64,000 nt of DNA from Bacteroidaceae bacterium (GTDB lineage: Bacteria; Bacteroidota; Bacteroidia; Bacteroidales; Bacteroidaceae). Below are positions 43,933 to 54,472 of the stretch, piece by piece (the stretch's first letter is position 1; each line of letters opens with the position of its first letter). Both the position numbers and the translations under genes were made by a program. The notes beneath the pieces are model-generated. The model was not told the origin of the DNA. It saw nothing but the letters and a program-made list of their open reading frames with translations, and made no database searches. The stretch spans positions 1-64,000 of the forward strand of contig JAFTRV010000082.1 in NCBI GenBank assembly GCA_017462065.1. The letters run 5' to 3'.

Positions 43933-46234
43933 GAAAGCTTGTCTATTACTTTTCGTATCTCTTTTGTCTTTTTCGGCAAGAGTAGCTGCCGATAATTGGA
44001 ACGTATTCCCTTCGTACCATAACGCTACTCATTGCGAGGTTGCCGGTAAAAAAGTTTACGTACTTGCTTCGGGTGCGCTATTTTCATATAATACCGAAGA
44101 CAACGAAGTAATTACATATGACAAGCTTAACATGCTCAGCGATGTAGATATTTCAAATATAGCTTATTGTGAAAAGCAAAAAGCTCTTGTAATAGTATAC
44201 AGCAACGCAAACATTGACATTCTCTACGATGACGAGACTATATACAACATTTCCGATTTTAAGAACATCAACCTTAGTAAAAAGGGAATAAACGGTATTG
44301 ATATTTACGATAACACAGCATATTTATCGACCGAATTCGGCGTTGTAGTTATTGATTTGGAAAAACTGCAAATAAACGACAGCTATAATTTAGGCATAAA
44401 CACACTAAGCACATCTCTTTTCAAGAACAGCCTTTACATAGGTACGGAGAGCGGCATTCTAAGATGCGATACGGCTAAGAACATGCTCGACAAAAATAAC
44501 TGGGAAAAGATGAACTACGGTTTAAGGACTGATGCTATCTGCGAATTGAACGGAGAACTCTATTTCCTTAACAAGACAAGCGGCATTCATAAATTGGACG
44601 TAGAGAACAATAAATATACGACTGTCGTAAACAAGTCGGGAAAAGAATACCATACTATATACAACAAAGAAAATACACTGATTGCTCCGGCCTTAGATAA
44701 GGTAACTATTATAGGCAAAGATAAGAAGATAACTACTTATAATACAGACAACTGCAATTTTGCATATAAAAAAGGAGAAAATTATTGGGTTTGCAAAGGT
44801 TATAAAGGAGTGTACCAGACCAAAGCCAATAATAATACACTTGCTACAGTCACAGAAATTGCAATACCTAACAGCCCTGTAAGAAATTATTGCGAATTTC
44901 TTAAATTCACAAGCGACGAAAAGCTATTGGTAGCCGGCGGTAATATCAATTATATGGATATTACATTCTATGATGCTACGTTAATGGAATTTAATATCAA
45001 TGACCGCAAGTGGTTTAACCTTCCTGAGGATATTGTAAAAAACACAACAAAATTAAATTACCGCAATCTATGTTCCATCGATGAAGACCCTAACGAAGAA
45101 GGACACTACTTTGCAGCTTCTTTCGGTAATGGTATTTTTGAATTCCGTAACGGAGAATTTGTAAAGCAATACAATGATAAGAACAGTATTATAGAAAGCG
45201 TTATACCTGATGTTGATAAAAATTGTAACTACAACCGTATATCATACGTAATATTTGATAAAGAAGGTAATTTATGGTGTATAAATACAGGTGTAAAAGA
45301 TATTATTAAGGTAAGAAAGAAGGACGGAACATGGATATCTTTGAATTATAAGGATATTGAGAATTTTCCTACAATGGTAAAACCTTTATTCGACTCAAGA
45401 GGATGGCTTTGGATTACATCAATGAGAATGGATGCCGGGCTTTTCTGCGCTAAACTTAAAGATACCCCTTTTGATACAAAAGATGATGAAACAAACATCT
45501 GGACTTCAAAATTCACTAATCAGGACGGAACATCTTACATTATAAATGAACTCTACCCGCTTATTGAAGATAAAAAAGGAGAATTATGGGTTGGAACAAG
45601 TGTAGGACTTTTCGTTATTGACAACCCTGAAGAGTTTTTCAAAAACGGAATATTCAAACAGATTAAAGTGCCGCGCAACGACGGAACAGGACTTGCCGAC
45701 TATCTTATGAACGGTGTGTACATAAAAGCAATAGCAGTAGACGGAGCTAACCGCAAATGGATAGGAACGCTCGATAATGGAGTGTACCTTGTCAGCGATG
45801 ACGGACTTGAGACAATACACCATTTTACGACCGAAAATTCCCCACTGCCTTCAAATTACATAGAAAGCATTGCCGTGAACGAGAAAACAGGCGAGGTATT
45901 CATCGGAACAGACAATGGCATTGCAAGTTACAGAAGCGATGCTACAAGAGCCGAAGAAAAGCTTGAGAAGAGCGAGATTTATGCATACCCCAACCCAGTA
46001 AGACCGGGATACAACGGAGACATATCAATTGTAGGGCTTACCGATAACTGCAATATAAAGATTGTAGACGGCGCTGGCTACCTTATAAACGAAGGCTACT
46101 CAAACGGTGGCATGTACCGCTGGAACGGACGTAATATAAGAGGCGAAAAAGTAGCAAGCGGAGTATATTATGTTCTGCTTTATGACGAAGAAGGAAAAGA
46201 GGGTGAAGTAGCCAAGATACTCATAGCAAGATAA
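43925..46234 (+). CDS. porZ: PorZ-like type IX secretion surface protein
   Basis: The 769-residue protein has a signal peptide (to about residue 21, ARVAA), then two seven-bladed beta-propeller regions of the two-component-regulator type ([20 protein letters not shown] repeats). A C-terminal sorting-like domain begins [20 protein letters not shown] and ends [20 protein letters not shown]. Opening residues such as [20 protein letters not shown] match PorZ, which helps attach anionic LPS to type IX cargo in Porphyromonas. The placement behind rdgB is conserved in Bacteroidales. The gene is AT-richer than its neighbours. It implies a working type IX system elsewhere in the genome. Confidence 0.85.
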   Translation: MIKKACLLLFVSLLSFSARVAADNWNVFPSYHNATHCEVAGKKVYVLASGALFSYNTEDNEVITYDKLNMLSDVDISNIAYCEKQKALVIVYSNANIDILYDDETIYNISDFKNINLSKKGINGIDIYDNTAYLSTEFGVVVIDLEKLQINDSYNLGINTLSTSLFKNSLYIGTESGILRCDTAKNMLDKNNWEKMNYGLRTDAICELNGELYFLNKTSGIHKLDVENNKYTTVVNKSGKEYHTIYNKENTLIAPALDKVTIIGKDKKITTYNTDNCNFAYKKGENYWVCKGYKGVYQTKANNNTLATVTEIAIPNSPVRNYCEFLKFTSDEKLLVAGGNINYMDITFYDATLMEFNINDRKWFNLPEDIVKNTTKLNYRNLCSIDEDPNEEGHYFAASFGNGIFEFRNGEFVKQYNDKNSIIESVIPDVDKNCNYNRISYVIFDKEGNLWCINTGVKDIIKVRKKDGTWISLNYKDIENFPTMVKPLFDSRGWLWITSMRMDAGLFCAKLKDTPFDTKDDETNIWTSKFTNQDGTSYIINELYPLIEDKKGELWVGTSVGLFVIDNPEEFFKNGIFKQIKVPRNDGTGLADYLMNGVYIKAIAVDGANRKWIGTLDNGVYLVSDDGLETIHHFTTENSPLPSNYIESIAVNEKTGEVFIGTDNGIASYRSDATRAEEKLEKSEIYAYPNPVRPGYNGDISIVGLTDNCNIKIVDGAGYLINEGYSNGGMYRWNGRNIRGEKVASGVYYVLLYDEEGKEGEVAKILIAR

Positions 46235-46253
46235 TATTCTTCTATTACATTTT

Positions 46254-46295
46254 AAAACCCTTACAGGCTTGTCTAAAACGTCTGCAAGGGTTTTT
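46254..46295 (+). terminator. Terminator after porZ
   Basis: AAAACCCTT (46254-46262) pairs with AAGGGTTTT after an 18-nt-plus loop that itself contains CAG/CTG pairing, and T's follow. It closes the leuS-yitT-rdgB-porZ unit and also separates it from the convergent gene. Confidence 0.7.
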
Positions 46296-46347
46296 ATTAC
46301 ATACTACACAAAACGTCTCAAATAAGGTTTTACGCTATTATAAAACG

Positions 46348-47535
46348 CTATTCGCAACGCAATGTAATGATAGAAATCTCGGGACCTGTACCGATACGTG
46401 CGAAAAAGCCGACATAGCCAATTCCATCGTTTATGTATAATTTGGAATTACCCGATTCGTACAGGCCGCTCCACTCCTTGTAAAGTACTGCAGCAGGCGA
46501 CATATAATTGCCGAATATATTAAATTTCACCTGCATGGCATGGATATGCCCCGATAGAGTCAAATCGCTGTAATTGCCTTCGCTGAATACTTTCCAAAGC
46601 TGAGGAAGATGCGATATTGTTATATTGAATATCTCTTTATCCAATCCAGTGTAGACAGGAACAGGATCATAACTTTCGGTATGCTTAAAAGAATGCTTAT
46701 ATTCAAGCATCTCATCGGTATAATCAATACCTGTTACAGCAATTGAATCACCACCTTTATATATAAACAGAGTGCTGTCACGCAAAAGTTTCCAGCCAAT
46801 GCTGTTTACCAACGACTCCAATGTATCCTTGTGAGCTGTATAATTATGCTCTATATCCTTTCTTATATAGTAGCCGGTATCATGATTTCCAAGCACTGCA
46901 AGCGTAGGTTCTTTTCCATGTATCAAAGATAATTTTTCCAATACGGCGGGAGTTAGTTCGCTATGATGCATGTTTACAAGATCGCCGCCATAAAGTACGA
47001 CGTTTACGTTTTCATTAGAAATAATTTCCGCTATTCTTTCGAGTTCCTCTTCTGCATTCAACATTGTTCCAACATGGATATCCGATATAAACGCCAACTT
47101 GTACCCGTCGAACTCTTTCGGCAGGCTTTTGAATTTTATTTCGGTATCCTTGACCTCATAAGAGGTACGGGTAACAAAAATGCTGTGCATCAAGAATAAA
47201 AACACGGCAACACTGAGCGAAATTCCTGTATAAAGCCATTTTTTGCTTTTAGACGGCAGCCAGAATATGTATAAAGTTATTCGGCACAGAGTAAGAATTA
47301 TGAATAAAGTAAGCACGAACATTGATACTTTCATCATCACTTCACTGTTGTGAATGTCTAAAAGAACATTCATGAACAATGGAGCCGACAAAGGTATAAT
47401 GTTGGCAATTACCACCAAGCAGGCGAAAGCTATATGCCAAAACCTATTCGCCTTTATTGACAGTATACGTCTGTAGGCTATTACGTCGAGAATAGCCAAT
47501 ACTACAGCAAGCGTTATTGTTATATACATTAGCAT
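46348..47535 (-). CDS. Membrane-anchored metallophosphoesterase
   Basis: The 395-residue protein has four N-terminal hydrophobic segments (about 1-140) and then a calcineurin-like phosphoesterase domain. Metal-binding motifs are ISDIHVGT (about 166-173), GGDLV, LGNHDTGYY and LSGHIH. Proteins of this YkuE-like layout are envelope-associated phosphatases of uncertain substrate; UDP-diacylglucosamine or phospholipid hydrolysis is seen in relatives. It is monocistronic, and the second ATG (residue 3) is an alternative start. Confidence 0.88.
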   Translation of the reverse strand: MLMYITITLAVVLAILDVIAYRRILSIKANRFWHIAFACLVVIANIIPLSAPLFMNVLLDIHNSEVMMKVSMFVLTLFIILTLCRITLYIFWLPSKSKKWLYTGISLSVAVFLFLMHSIFVTRTSYEVKDTEIKFKSLPKEFDGYKLAFISDIHVGTMLNAEEELERIAEIISNENVNVVLYGGDLVNMHHSELTPAVLEKLSLIHGKEPTLAVLGNHDTGYYIRKDIEHNYTAHKDTLESLVNSIGWKLLRDSTLFIYKGGDSIAVTGIDYTDEMLEYKHSFKHTESYDPVPVYTGLDKEIFNITISHLPQLWKVFSEGNYSDLTLSGHIHAMQVKFNIFGNYMSPAAVLYKEWSGLYESGNSKLYINDGIGYVGFFARIGTGPEISIITLRCE

Positions 47536-48064
47536 GGCTCAAAGATAACTATTTTTTTCACCTTTATTTTAAACTCGTTTTCTCTTTCCCACATTTTTAA
47601 CCGAATTTATATATTATATATCCTTTTTTAAAAAATAAAAATAGAAAAAACAACAATAAAGCCTGTTGATACTGTAGAGAAAAAATGTGCTTTGAATTTG
47701 CTTTTGAAGTTATTAGTTAAAGAATATAATTTATCTACAAATAATAAACATAATATAATATTGTATTTAAATAAGTTATGCATCTTTATCAACAATAATG
47801 AAAGTCTATTTAAAACTAAAAACTTTTATCATAGTTTATGTTGAAAACTGTTTAAAACGCAATTGATAAAAAGCTTTTAAAAAGTGGCAAAATAATTTGG
47901 TGTTCTAATAGTGGTTATTGATTATTTTTTGTTCATAAAAAACAAAATTTAAATGCCACTTTTTTTATGTTATTTATTATAATGTTTTCAACAGTTTATT
48001 AACAATATTATGAATGTGTCCGGCTTCTCTATTTTCAAAGTTACACATATATTTTTTAGCGATA
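47536..48064. other. AT-rich gene-free region with DnaA-box-like 9-mers (candidate origin region)
   Basis: No ORF is supported from 47536 to 48156. The stretch is very AT-rich and contains DnaA-box-like sequences: TTATCTACA (47731-47739), TTATCAACA (47786-47794), TGTTGATAC (47664-47672, reverse of GTATCAACA), plus TTTTCAACA and TTATTAACA near 47985-48004. AAAGTGGCA (near 47881) and TGCCACTTT (near 47954) form an inverted repeat around 65 nt. Candidate roles are an origin, a binding region for a nucleoid protein, or plain promoter DNA. Gene directions to the right (all minus) do not support bidirectional forks leaving this point. Confidence 0.3.
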
Positions 48065-48071
48065 CAAAAAA

Positions 48072-48100
48072 ATAGCCGGCGCTTTATCGACACCGGCTAT
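48072..48100 (-). terminator. Terminator of the aminotransferase operon
   Basis: ATAGCCGG (48072-48079) pairs with CCGGCTAT (48093-48100). On the minus strand T's follow (the A-run at 48065-48071), 57 nt after the aminotransferase stop. Confidence 0.85.
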
Positions 48101-48156
48101 AAAGTTATAATTGTTACTTCTGTTTAAAAGTTTATTATTACATCACTTAAAATAAT

Positions 48157-49374
48157 TTATGCAAGCTTGGCAAGAGCCTCTTTTATTCGGCGTATAGCCT
48201 CAATAATATTCTCGTCGCTTGTTGCATAGCTCATTCTGAAGCATTCAGGGGCTCCGAACGATGTTCCGCCTACAGCTGCTACGTGTGCTTCGGTAAGGAG
48301 GTACATTGCAAGGTCGTCACTGTTGTTTATAACAGTATCTCCGTATCTCTTTCCGTAGAACGAGCTGCACTTAGGGAATAGGTAGAAAGCGCCTTCGGGA
48401 ACATTAACCTCAAGTCCCGGTATCTCCTTAGCGAGCTTTACTATTAAGTCGCGGCGGCGCTGGAACGCTTTTCTCATCTCCTCAACCGGCTCCTGTGAAC
48501 CTGTATAGGCCTCGAGTGAAGCCATCTGAGACACCGAGCATGGTCCGCTGGTATATTGTCCCTGAAGTTTGTTGCAGCCCTTTACGATCCATTCGGCAGC
48601 GGCAAGGTAACCGATGCGCCAGCCTGTCATCGCATACGCTTTTGAAACTCCGTTTATAATTATTACACGCTCTCTAATCTCTTCGAACTGAGCGATGCTC
48701 TCGTGTTTGCCTACATAGCTTATATGCTCGTAAATCTCATCAGCGACAACGAATACTTGCGGGTGGCGTGCAAGAACGTCGGCAAGTTCCTTAAGTTCCT
48801 CTCTTGTATATACCGAACCTGTAGGGTTCGATGGAGAGCAAAGGATAAGCATCTTTGTTTTTGAAGTGATAGCCTCTTCGAGCTGCTTGCCTGTAATCTT
48901 GAAGTTCTGCTCTATGCCTGCGCTCACAATTACAGGAGTACCGTCAGCGAGCTTCACCATGTCGGGGTAGCTTACCCAGTAAGGAGCCGGAACGATAACT
49001 TCGTCACCAGGGTTTACAAGTGCCATGATAGCGTTGCAGACAGCCTGCTTCGCGCCGTTAGATACCGAAATCTGTGTCTCTTTGAATTCGAGTCCGTTTT
49101 CTTTCTTAAGCTTTTCTACAATAGCTTTTCTGAGTGAAGGATAGCCTGGAACGGGAGAGTATCGTGACCAGTTGTCATCTATAGCCTGCTTCGCAGCGGC
49201 CTTAATGGCATCGGGAGTGTTGAAGTCGGGCTCGCCTACACTCATATTGATAACATCTACTCCTTGCGCTTTCAACTCCTGGCTCTTCTGTGACATAGCC
49301 AAAGTTGCCGACGGCGCCAATCGGTTTACACGGTCTGATAATTGGTTCATATTATTTTGGTTATTTATGTTCAT
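48157..49374 (-). CDS. Pyridoxal-phosphate aminotransferase class I/II (aspartate-type)
   Basis: The 405-residue protein belongs to fold-type I aminotransferases. It shows [20 protein letters not shown] near the start, [13 protein letters not shown] (Asn/Pro contact), [10 protein letters not shown] (PLP Asp) and the Schiff-base lysine in [19 protein letters not shown]. This pattern fits AspC-like enzymes of the 1-gamma group that transfer between aspartate and 2-oxoglutarate. The second Met (residue 9) is an alternative start. Its start overlaps the end of ribBA by 14 nt. Confidence 0.92.
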   Translation of the reverse strand: MNINNQNNMNQLSDRVNRLAPSATLAMSQKSQELKAQGVDVINMSVGEPDFNTPDAIKAAAKQAIDDNWSRYSPVPGYPSLRKAIVEKLKKENGLEFKETQISVSNGAKQAVCNAIMALVNPGDEVIVPAPYWVSYPDMVKLADGTPVIVSAGIEQNFKITGKQLEEAITSKTKMLILCSPSNPTGSVYTREELKELADVLARHPQVFVVADEIYEHISYVGKHESIAQFEEIRERVIIINGVSKAYAMTGWRIGYLAAAEWIVKGCNKLQGQYTSGPCSVSQMASLEAYTGSQEPVEEMRKAFQRRRDLIVKLAKEIPGLEVNVPEGAFYLFPKCSSFYGKRYGDTVINNSDDLAMYLLTEAHVAAVGGTSFGAPECFRMSYATSDENIIEAIRRIKEALAKLA

Positions 49375-50581
49375 GGAAATGAAGCGTATGTCCCATGCGT
49401 TCCGCCTTTGTATGAAGGTAACGTGAATTGTAGTTGTTGGGTTCTATCTCAATGCTTATATTCTCGGTAATAGTGAGTCCGTAGCTTTCAAGGCCTATTC
49501 TCTTTACCGGGTTGTTGGTTATAAGACGCATCTTATGCACTCCAATCTGGCGTAAAATCTCGGCGCCTACTCCGTAATCTCTTTCATCGGCCTTGAAGCC
49601 AAGACAAAGGTTTGCATCAACAGTGTCCATGCCCTCTTCCTGGAGCTTGTACGCACGCATCTTGTTCATAAGCCCAATGCCTCTGCCCTCTTGGTTAAGG
49701 TATACTATAACGCCTTTGCCTGTCTTTTCAATCAATTTCATCGCTTCGTGCAGCTGCGCTCCGCAGTCGCATCGTTGTGAGCCGAAAATGTCGCCGGTCA
49801 TGCACGAAGAGTGTACCCTCACAGGAATAGCCTCGTCTTCGTTCCATTCGCCTTTTATCAATGCTATATGCTCAAGTCCGTTAGACTTCTGACGGAATGG
49901 TATAAGACGGAAATGCCCGTGTTCGGTAGGCATGTCTACCTCTTCGCCTTTCTCGACAAGAGACTCCAGTTTCAGACGGTATTCTATAAGGTCTTTGATT
50001 GATATAATCTTCAGGTTATGCTCTTTAGCAATCTCTACAAGCTGAGGCATGCGTGCCATAGTGCCGTTCTCGTTCATTATCTCTATGAGAGCGGCTGCCG
50101 GGTAGAGACCGGCGAGTCGTGCGAGGTCTATGCTCGCTTCGGTGTGTCCAGCTCGGCGCAGCACGCCGTTATCCTGTGCGTACAACGGGTTAATGTGTCC
50201 GGGGCGAGCGAATGTTTCGGGCTTGCTTTCAGGGTCGGCAAGAGCCTTTATTGTAGCTGCTCTGTCGGCTGCCGACACGCCTGTGGTGCATCCTTCTACC
50301 TTGTCTATGGTAACCGTGAACGGTGTTCCGAGCAGGCTTGTATTGGAACTTACCTGCGGCTCCAGCTGCAGCTCCTTGCATCGTGAAAGGGTAATAGGCG
50401 CGCAAAGCACTCCCCTACCGTTCTTAAGCATAAAGTTTACAGCCTCGGGTGTTATTTTTTCGGCGGCTATAATAAAATCTCCTTCGTTCTCTCTATCCTC
50501 ATCGTCTACTACAATGACGAACTTTCCGTTTCTGAAATCCTCTAACGCCTCGTCGATTGTATTAAGTTTGAAATTTTCCAT
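49361..50581 (-). CDS. ribBA: Bifunctional riboflavin enzyme RibBA
   Basis: The 406-residue protein joins two enzymes. The N-terminal DHBP synthase (1-200) has [20 protein letters not shown] and [15 protein letters not shown]. The C-terminal GTP cyclohydrolase II (205-406) has the zinc cysteines in [20 protein letters not shown] and NQEGRGIGL. Together they supply both branches to riboflavin. The gene starts 4 nt after the LptF/G-like permease, leaving no room for an FMN riboswitch directly upstream. Confidence 0.97.
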   Translation of the reverse strand: MENFKLNTIDEALEDFRNGKFVIVVDDEDRENEGDFIIAAEKITPEAVNFMLKNGRGVLCAPITLSRCKELQLEPQVSSNTSLLGTPFTVTIDKVEGCTTGVSAADRAATIKALADPESKPETFARPGHINPLYAQDNGVLRRAGHTEASIDLARLAGLYPAAALIEIMNENGTMARMPQLVEIAKEHNLKIISIKDLIEYRLKLESLVEKGEEVDMPTEHGHFRLIPFRQKSNGLEHIALIKGEWNEDEAIPVRVHSSCMTGDIFGSQRCDCGAQLHEAMKLIEKTGKGVIVYLNQEGRGIGLMNKMRAYKLQEEGMDTVDANLCLGFKADERDYGVGAEILRQIGVHKMRLITNNPVKRIGLESYGLTITENISIEIEPNNYNSRYLHTKAERMGHTLHFHEHK

Positions 50582-50585
50582 TTGG

Positions 50586-52496
50586 TTATATAAGGTTTTG
50601 CTTTTTTAAAATGTTTATTATTCTGTATGTGTTTGTCTCAATTGTTACAAGGTCCTTCATGAGCCTTATCCTGAATCTTACAGCACGAAGATAGATAATT
50701 ATTCCCAAAGGGAATAGGATTAGTGAAAATATATTCATCCAGGCTCTTTTAAAAGGCGACGAAACAGCCTTTATCTCAAGAACGGGGAACTCGTTCAGCA
50801 GCATGATGACTTTTCTGTCCTTGCTGTTTCCCATCTCTTCGATAAGTTTCTCGTACTTCTCATTGAAGCTTTTTAGCTGCGTATCTTCATTTCCAAAGAA
50901 GATATTCCTTATCGAAGGCAATTTATTCAGTCTGTTTTTCTTTTTATACAAGCGTGCCTCCTCGTGCAGTTCTTTGAGTATAAGGCTGTCCTTGCTGTAG
51001 TCGGGGTCCTCTATTACAACCTCTTTTATTGTAATATGACGCTTTTCGGGTATTGCGAATAGCGTTCCGAAAAATGCTTTTATAGAGTCCTTGTTGAATA
51101 TTCCCGAATCCCTATTGGCCTGGTAAGTGAAGAATGCTCCGAGCGGCGCGAGCACCATCGTACTAAGCCATGCTCCGTACCATGCATGCCACTCACCCTC
51201 GCGTGCCAGTTTTGCTCCCGATGTGCTGAATATGTAATAGAGAATGAACGTTGCCACCGATATAAGGACAGGGTATCCTAATCCTCCCTTTCGCACAATG
51301 GCACCGAGCGGAGCGCCTATGAAGAAGAAAATGAGGCACCCGAGAGACAGAGTGAACTTCTCCCACCACGAAATCTTATGTCTGTTAAGGTCTTTGTCGA
51401 GCGAGTGCATGATGTTGTTCTTTATCTCGTAATCGACCTTCAGCTGTTTAATCTTGTTCAGCTGGGCACGCTTCCATACAATCTTTGAATGTTTAGTCGC
51501 TATGTTGTAAACGCTGTCCACATTAACATTATAGGTGTCGTTCCTTTTCATCTGTGTGGAATCGTTCTTTGTGAAGTTTATCTTCGCCTTGTATGTAGAA
51601 CGTACCGCACCCTTCCAGTTCTGTTTGCCGACGCTGTCGTTCGAAAGCTTCAAAGAGTCAATGTCGCGGCCAAGCTCCTTAATGTTCTTGCTTGCCGCAT
51701 TGGACTTAATGAAATCGGCATCTTTCATCTCAAAGCCGCCGTCAATCTTTATTATTACCTCTTTCCGCGAGAATGTCTCCCTGCGGTAAGGCCTGTTCTT
51801 TTTCTCAATCTGCTGGTCGGTAAGGTTCGAGAACTGCTCGCCCGAGTACATTGCCATAATCATCAGCTTTTCGTCGCTTGTGTTAATTATTTCGGCAGAA
51901 TCGGAAAGAATTATATTGCTGTTCTCAAAGCCCGACGACATGTCATATATAATGACATTATGCAGCATTCCGGTCTCCTTGTCCTTATGCTCTACATAAA
52001 TGTTGTATCCCTCGATATTGTCATAGAATATTCCCTCCGGAATCTCGCTTTCAGGCGAAGACTGCTTTATCGAGTACATCATGGTATACAGCTTCATCTG
52101 CGCATAGGGGCTTATGACATTCTGGAAGTAGAACGACACTCCGCAAAGAATGGAGCAGCATATGACAAGCGGTGCCATTATTCGCAACAGAGATATTCCG
52201 GCTGCTTTCATTGACAGCAGCTCAAGCCTCTCACCGAAATTTCCGAACGTCATCAGCGCCGCAAGCAGAATAGCGAGCGGCAACGATTGTGAAACAAGAG
52301 TTATTGAGCCGTATGCGAAGAATTTGGCGAGTACCGCCATGTCGAGTCCCTTCTCGACAAAATCATCGACCCACATCCACAGCAACTGCATTATGAATAT
52401 AAAAAGGCATATGAAGAAAGTACCCATTAGATTGCTCAAGAAGGTCTTCGTTATGAAAATATCCATCTTCTTTATGTGGAACCTCGGTATCTTCAT
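50586..52496 (-). CDS. LptF/LptG family permease (YjgP/YjgQ)
   Basis: The 636-residue protein starts with [19 protein letters not shown] amphipathic residues followed by three N-terminal TM helices ([40 protein letters not shown]). A large periplasmic domain follows, then three TM helices near 385-460 ([21 protein letters not shown]). It continues with a C-terminal extension ending in further hydrophobic helices. It is longer than typical LptF/G (about 360-400), as Bacteroidetes homologs often are. It would form the inner-membrane part of the LPS export ABC transporter. Confidence 0.88.
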   Translation of the reverse strand: MKIPRFHIKKMDIFITKTFLSNLMGTFFICLFIFIMQLLWMWVDDFVEKGLDMAVLAKFFAYGSITLVSQSLPLAILLAALMTFGNFGERLELLSMKAAGISLLRIMAPLVICCSILCGVSFYFQNVISPYAQMKLYTMMYSIKQSSPESEIPEGIFYDNIEGYNIYVEHKDKETGMLHNVIIYDMSSGFENSNIILSDSAEIINTSDEKLMIMAMYSGEQFSNLTDQQIEKKNRPYRRETFSRKEVIIKIDGGFEMKDADFIKSNAASKNIKELGRDIDSLKLSNDSVGKQNWKGAVRSTYKAKINFTKNDSTQMKRNDTYNVNVDSVYNIATKHSKIVWKRAQLNKIKQLKVDYEIKNNIMHSLDKDLNRHKISWWEKFTLSLGCLIFFFIGAPLGAIVRKGGLGYPVLISVATFILYYIFSTSGAKLAREGEWHAWYGAWLSTMVLAPLGAFFTYQANRDSGIFNKDSIKAFFGTLFAIPEKRHITIKEVVIEDPDYSKDSLILKELHEEARLYKKKNRLNKLPSIRNIFFGNEDTQLKSFNEKYEKLIEEMGNSKDRKVIMLLNEFPVLEIKAVSSPFKRAWMNIFSLILFPLGIIIYLRAVRFRIRLMKDLVTIETNTYRIINILKKQNLI

Positions 52497-52641
52497 CTCT
52501 TATAGTGCAGTCGCCGGTAATTTGAATGGTTTATAAATAAACATACAGAAAAGCTACCTTAATTTCTTATTGGCAGTTTTTCTGTACGAAGTTAGTATAA
52601 AATGGTCGATTTTGCAGAATAACAAAACAAAAAACTGAATG

Positions 52642-53025
52642 TTACATGCCCGATTGACGTCTCAAATTCTCTATTTGAGAATTCCACAGGTCTTTTTGGT
52701 CGTCAATCTCATCCTTGTCGGCAAAATCGGTCACCTCAAGAGTATGTTCTCTCGTAAGCTCATTGTATGCTATTCTCATCTCAAAGTAGGTGTTCTGGCT
52801 TTCATCTTCCCACCTGAATTTCACATACACGCCGTTACGTTGCGCAACAAGGTGAGCAACTCTTTTTTCGGTTTTTCCCCAGTAAAAGGTAAATGTGCGG
52901 TCAAAGCTCTCCACTCTGTCGGCAAACCAGGGCGAAAGCCCTGCGGGCGTGCCGATATAACGCCATATCATTGATGCACTGCCCTTTAGAGGATATTCAA
53001 TATAAATCTTTTCTTTGCTCATCAT
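52642..53025 (-). CDS. START-like (SRPBCC) domain protein
   Basis: The 127-residue protein has the SRPBCC opening KIYIEYPLKGSASMIWRYIG and the central strand YVKFRWEDESQNTYFEMRIA. This is a stand-alone START-like/AHSA1-type domain found widely in Bacteroidetes. The fold binds hydrophobic ligands or client proteins; the ligand here is unknown. The second Met is also a possible start. It is monocistronic between the LptF/G gene and tRNA-Met. Confidence 0.8.
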   Translation of the reverse strand: MMSKEKIYIEYPLKGSASMIWRYIGTPAGLSPWFADRVESFDRTFTFYWGKTEKRVAHLVAQRNGVYVKFRWEDESQNTYFEMRIAYNELTREHTLEVTDFADKDEIDDQKDLWNSQIENLRRQSGM

Positions 53026-53200
53026 AAAAAATTATGAAGGGTAAATTGTAAGTATTTGTATATCAGTTGCAAGATATAAATTTATATTCATAAATTCAAA
53101 CTTGCACACCCTTTTTTGATAAAACCTACTATTTTATAAACAAAAAATAACATAATTTGGGTCGCAAAGAAGATTTTTTTGATGAAAAATGACAAAACAC

Positions 53201-53231
53201 TTGTCACATTCAAATTATAAATATATCTTTG
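53201..53231 (+). promoter_or_regulatory. Promoter of tRNA-Met
   Basis: TTG at 53201-53203, a 20-nt spacer and TATCTTTG at 53224-53231 give a consensus Bacteroidales promoter directly upstream of the tRNA. Confidence 0.75.
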
Positions 53232-53248
53232 CACCGCAAAAATGCGAT

Positions 53249-53322
53249 GGCGAGATAGCTCAGCTGGTTAGAGCGCATGATTCATAATCATGAGGTCCCC
53301 GGTTCAATCCCGGGTCTCGCTA
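53249..53322 (+). tRNA. tRNA-Met (CAT)
   Basis: The sequence folds into a cloverleaf with acceptor GGCGAGA/TCTCGCT (G-U at the end), D-arm GCTC/GAGC, anticodon arm CATGA/TCATG with loop TTCATAA giving CAT, and T-arm CCCGG/CCGGG. The absence of the initiator G-C triplet in the anticodon stem makes it elongator Met, or possibly a lysidine-modified tRNA-Ile. Confidence 0.95.
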
Positions 53323-53328
53323 CTGAAG

Positions 53329-53360
53329 CGGAGAAAGTTGAAAAACTCTCTCCGTTTTTT
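53329..53360 (+). terminator. Terminator of tRNA-Met
   Basis: CGGAGA (53329-53334) pairs with TCTCCG (53349-53354), followed by TTTTTT. Confidence 0.85.
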
Positions 53361-53499
53361 GTATTTTTGTATTTTTGGGATCTATGGGTGATGATAGCTG
53401 TAGAGGATTATAAAAGATAAAGGAAAAATATATCAATTCGACAGTATTGTTGTGTTTGGATAATTGTTAAAATAAGAAAAAAGAAATTACGGCTCACTA

Positions 53500-53530
53500 T
53501 TGGACATTTATAAAATGTTTTCTATTTTTG
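53500..53530 (+). promoter_or_regulatory. Strong promoter of the structured RNA
   Basis: TTG at 53500-53502, exactly 20 nt, then TATTTTTG at 53523-53530. Spacing and both elements match the Bacteroidales consensus, although the following region has no protein gene for nearly 300 nt. Confidence 0.7.
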
Positions 53531-53536
53531 TATTGT

Positions 53537-53766
53537 TGCAGTTGCAACAGATATAAATAATAGGAAGCGTTTTAGCTTTATTCCTAAACGATGAACTTCG
53601 ACAACTCATTAGTAGATGGGAATAGGTAAAATGTTCTCCCTTTGGTTTGTTATATGTATTCACACATATATAACCAAGGGTGTGAGCCGTTTTTCTTATC
53701 CATCTACAAGGCAGTCGAAGGCCTATCGTTTGGAAAAAGTTAAAGTAGGCTCACACTTTCTTTTAT
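53537..53766 (+). ncRNA. Candidate structured non-coding RNA, rod-like (6S-like?)
   Basis: After the promoter, the region folds into stacked long-range helices: AAACGAT (53586-53592) with ATCGTTT (53725-53731), CTTCGAC (53596-53602) with GTCGAAG (53714-53720), GTAGATGG (53612-53619) with CCATCTAC (53700-53707), and an apical hairpin (53638-53680). GTGTGAGCC (53680-53688) pairs perfectly with GGCTCACAC (53748-53756), crossing the rod as a pseudoknot or alternative form; T-rich TTTCTTTT follows. Two small hairpins precede (53535-53548, 53561-53586). A rod with internal loops recalls 6S RNA or the Bacteroidales-1 class, but this is not proven. Confidence 0.6.
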
Positions 53767-53821
53767 GTCCATTTTTAACCTGAATTTTAGATGCCTTTGA
53801 GCTGATGGCGATTATATTATT

Positions 53822-54385
53822 ATGAAAAAGATTTTATTAGTTGTAGCTCTGTTTTTATCATTATCTTTATCAGCTCAAGAACATTTGGAGTTTAGGGGTA
53901 TACCTATTGATGGTCATTTAAATAGTTTTGTTTCAAAAATGAAATCAATTGGTTATACAGTTCATGAAGAAGATGGCAATGTAGTTGTAATGAAAGGAAA
54001 ATTCACAAACAAGGATGTTTTATTAGCTGTGATTGCAAGCGTTAAAACACATATAGTATGGAAAGTTTCTGTATTATTTGATGAGGCTAGTTCATGGAGT
54101 TCTCTTAAAAGTGATTATTTAGAGTATAAAGAATTGTTTACAAATAAATATGGTATGCCTAGGTCATATGAATTTTTCTCCAAACCTTATTATGAGGGTG
54201 ATGGGTTTGAACTTCAAGCTTTAAGGAATGAAAAATGTACATATGCTTCTTTCTTTGAAAATTCTGTTGGTTATATAGGTGTTAGATTAAGGTCATCAGA
54301 ATGCTTAGGACTTGATTATGAAGATAAGGTAAATTCAGAAATATCCTCTAAAGAGAAGAAATCTTCAGCATTAGATGAAATTTAA
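53822..54385 (+). CDS. Secreted protein of unknown function
   Basis: The 187-residue protein has a clear signal peptide (MKKILLVVALFLSLSLSAQ) and begins its mature part EHLEFRGIPIDGHLNSFVSK, an opening shared by a group of small Bacteroidales exported proteins. A VWKVSVLFDEASSWSSLKSDY segment and a Lys/Glu/Ser-rich tail follow. I know of no function. It is AT-rich compared with polA and lies between the structured RNA and a terminator shared with polA. Confidence 0.7.
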   Translation: MKKILLVVALFLSLSLSAQEHLEFRGIPIDGHLNSFVSKMKSIGYTVHEEDGNVVVMKGKFTNKDVLLAVIASVKTHIVWKVSVLFDEASSWSSLKSDYLEYKELFTNKYGMPRSYEFFSKPYYEGDGFELQALRNEKCTYASFFENSVGYIGVRLRSSECLGLDYEDKVNSEISSKEKKSSALDEI

Positions 54386-54397
54386 CTAATATCACAA

Positions 54398-54441
54398 AAA
54401 GCGTATCAATACTGCAAATAAAGGCGGTATTGATACGCTTT
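54398..54441. terminator. Bidirectional terminator
   Basis: AAAGCGTATCAATAC (54398-54412) pairs perfectly with GTATTGATACGCTTT (54427-54441). A's and T's on the two flanks allow termination of both the upstream plus-strand gene and the minus-strand polA. Confidence 0.85.
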
Positions 54442-54472
54442 AAATAACTTCTTGCACTACTCTATTCAGCTT

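Noticed and set aside
50582..50585. FMN riboswitch in front of ribBA
   Set aside because: The ribBA start lies 4 nt after the upstream gene's stop, so there is no leader to hold one.
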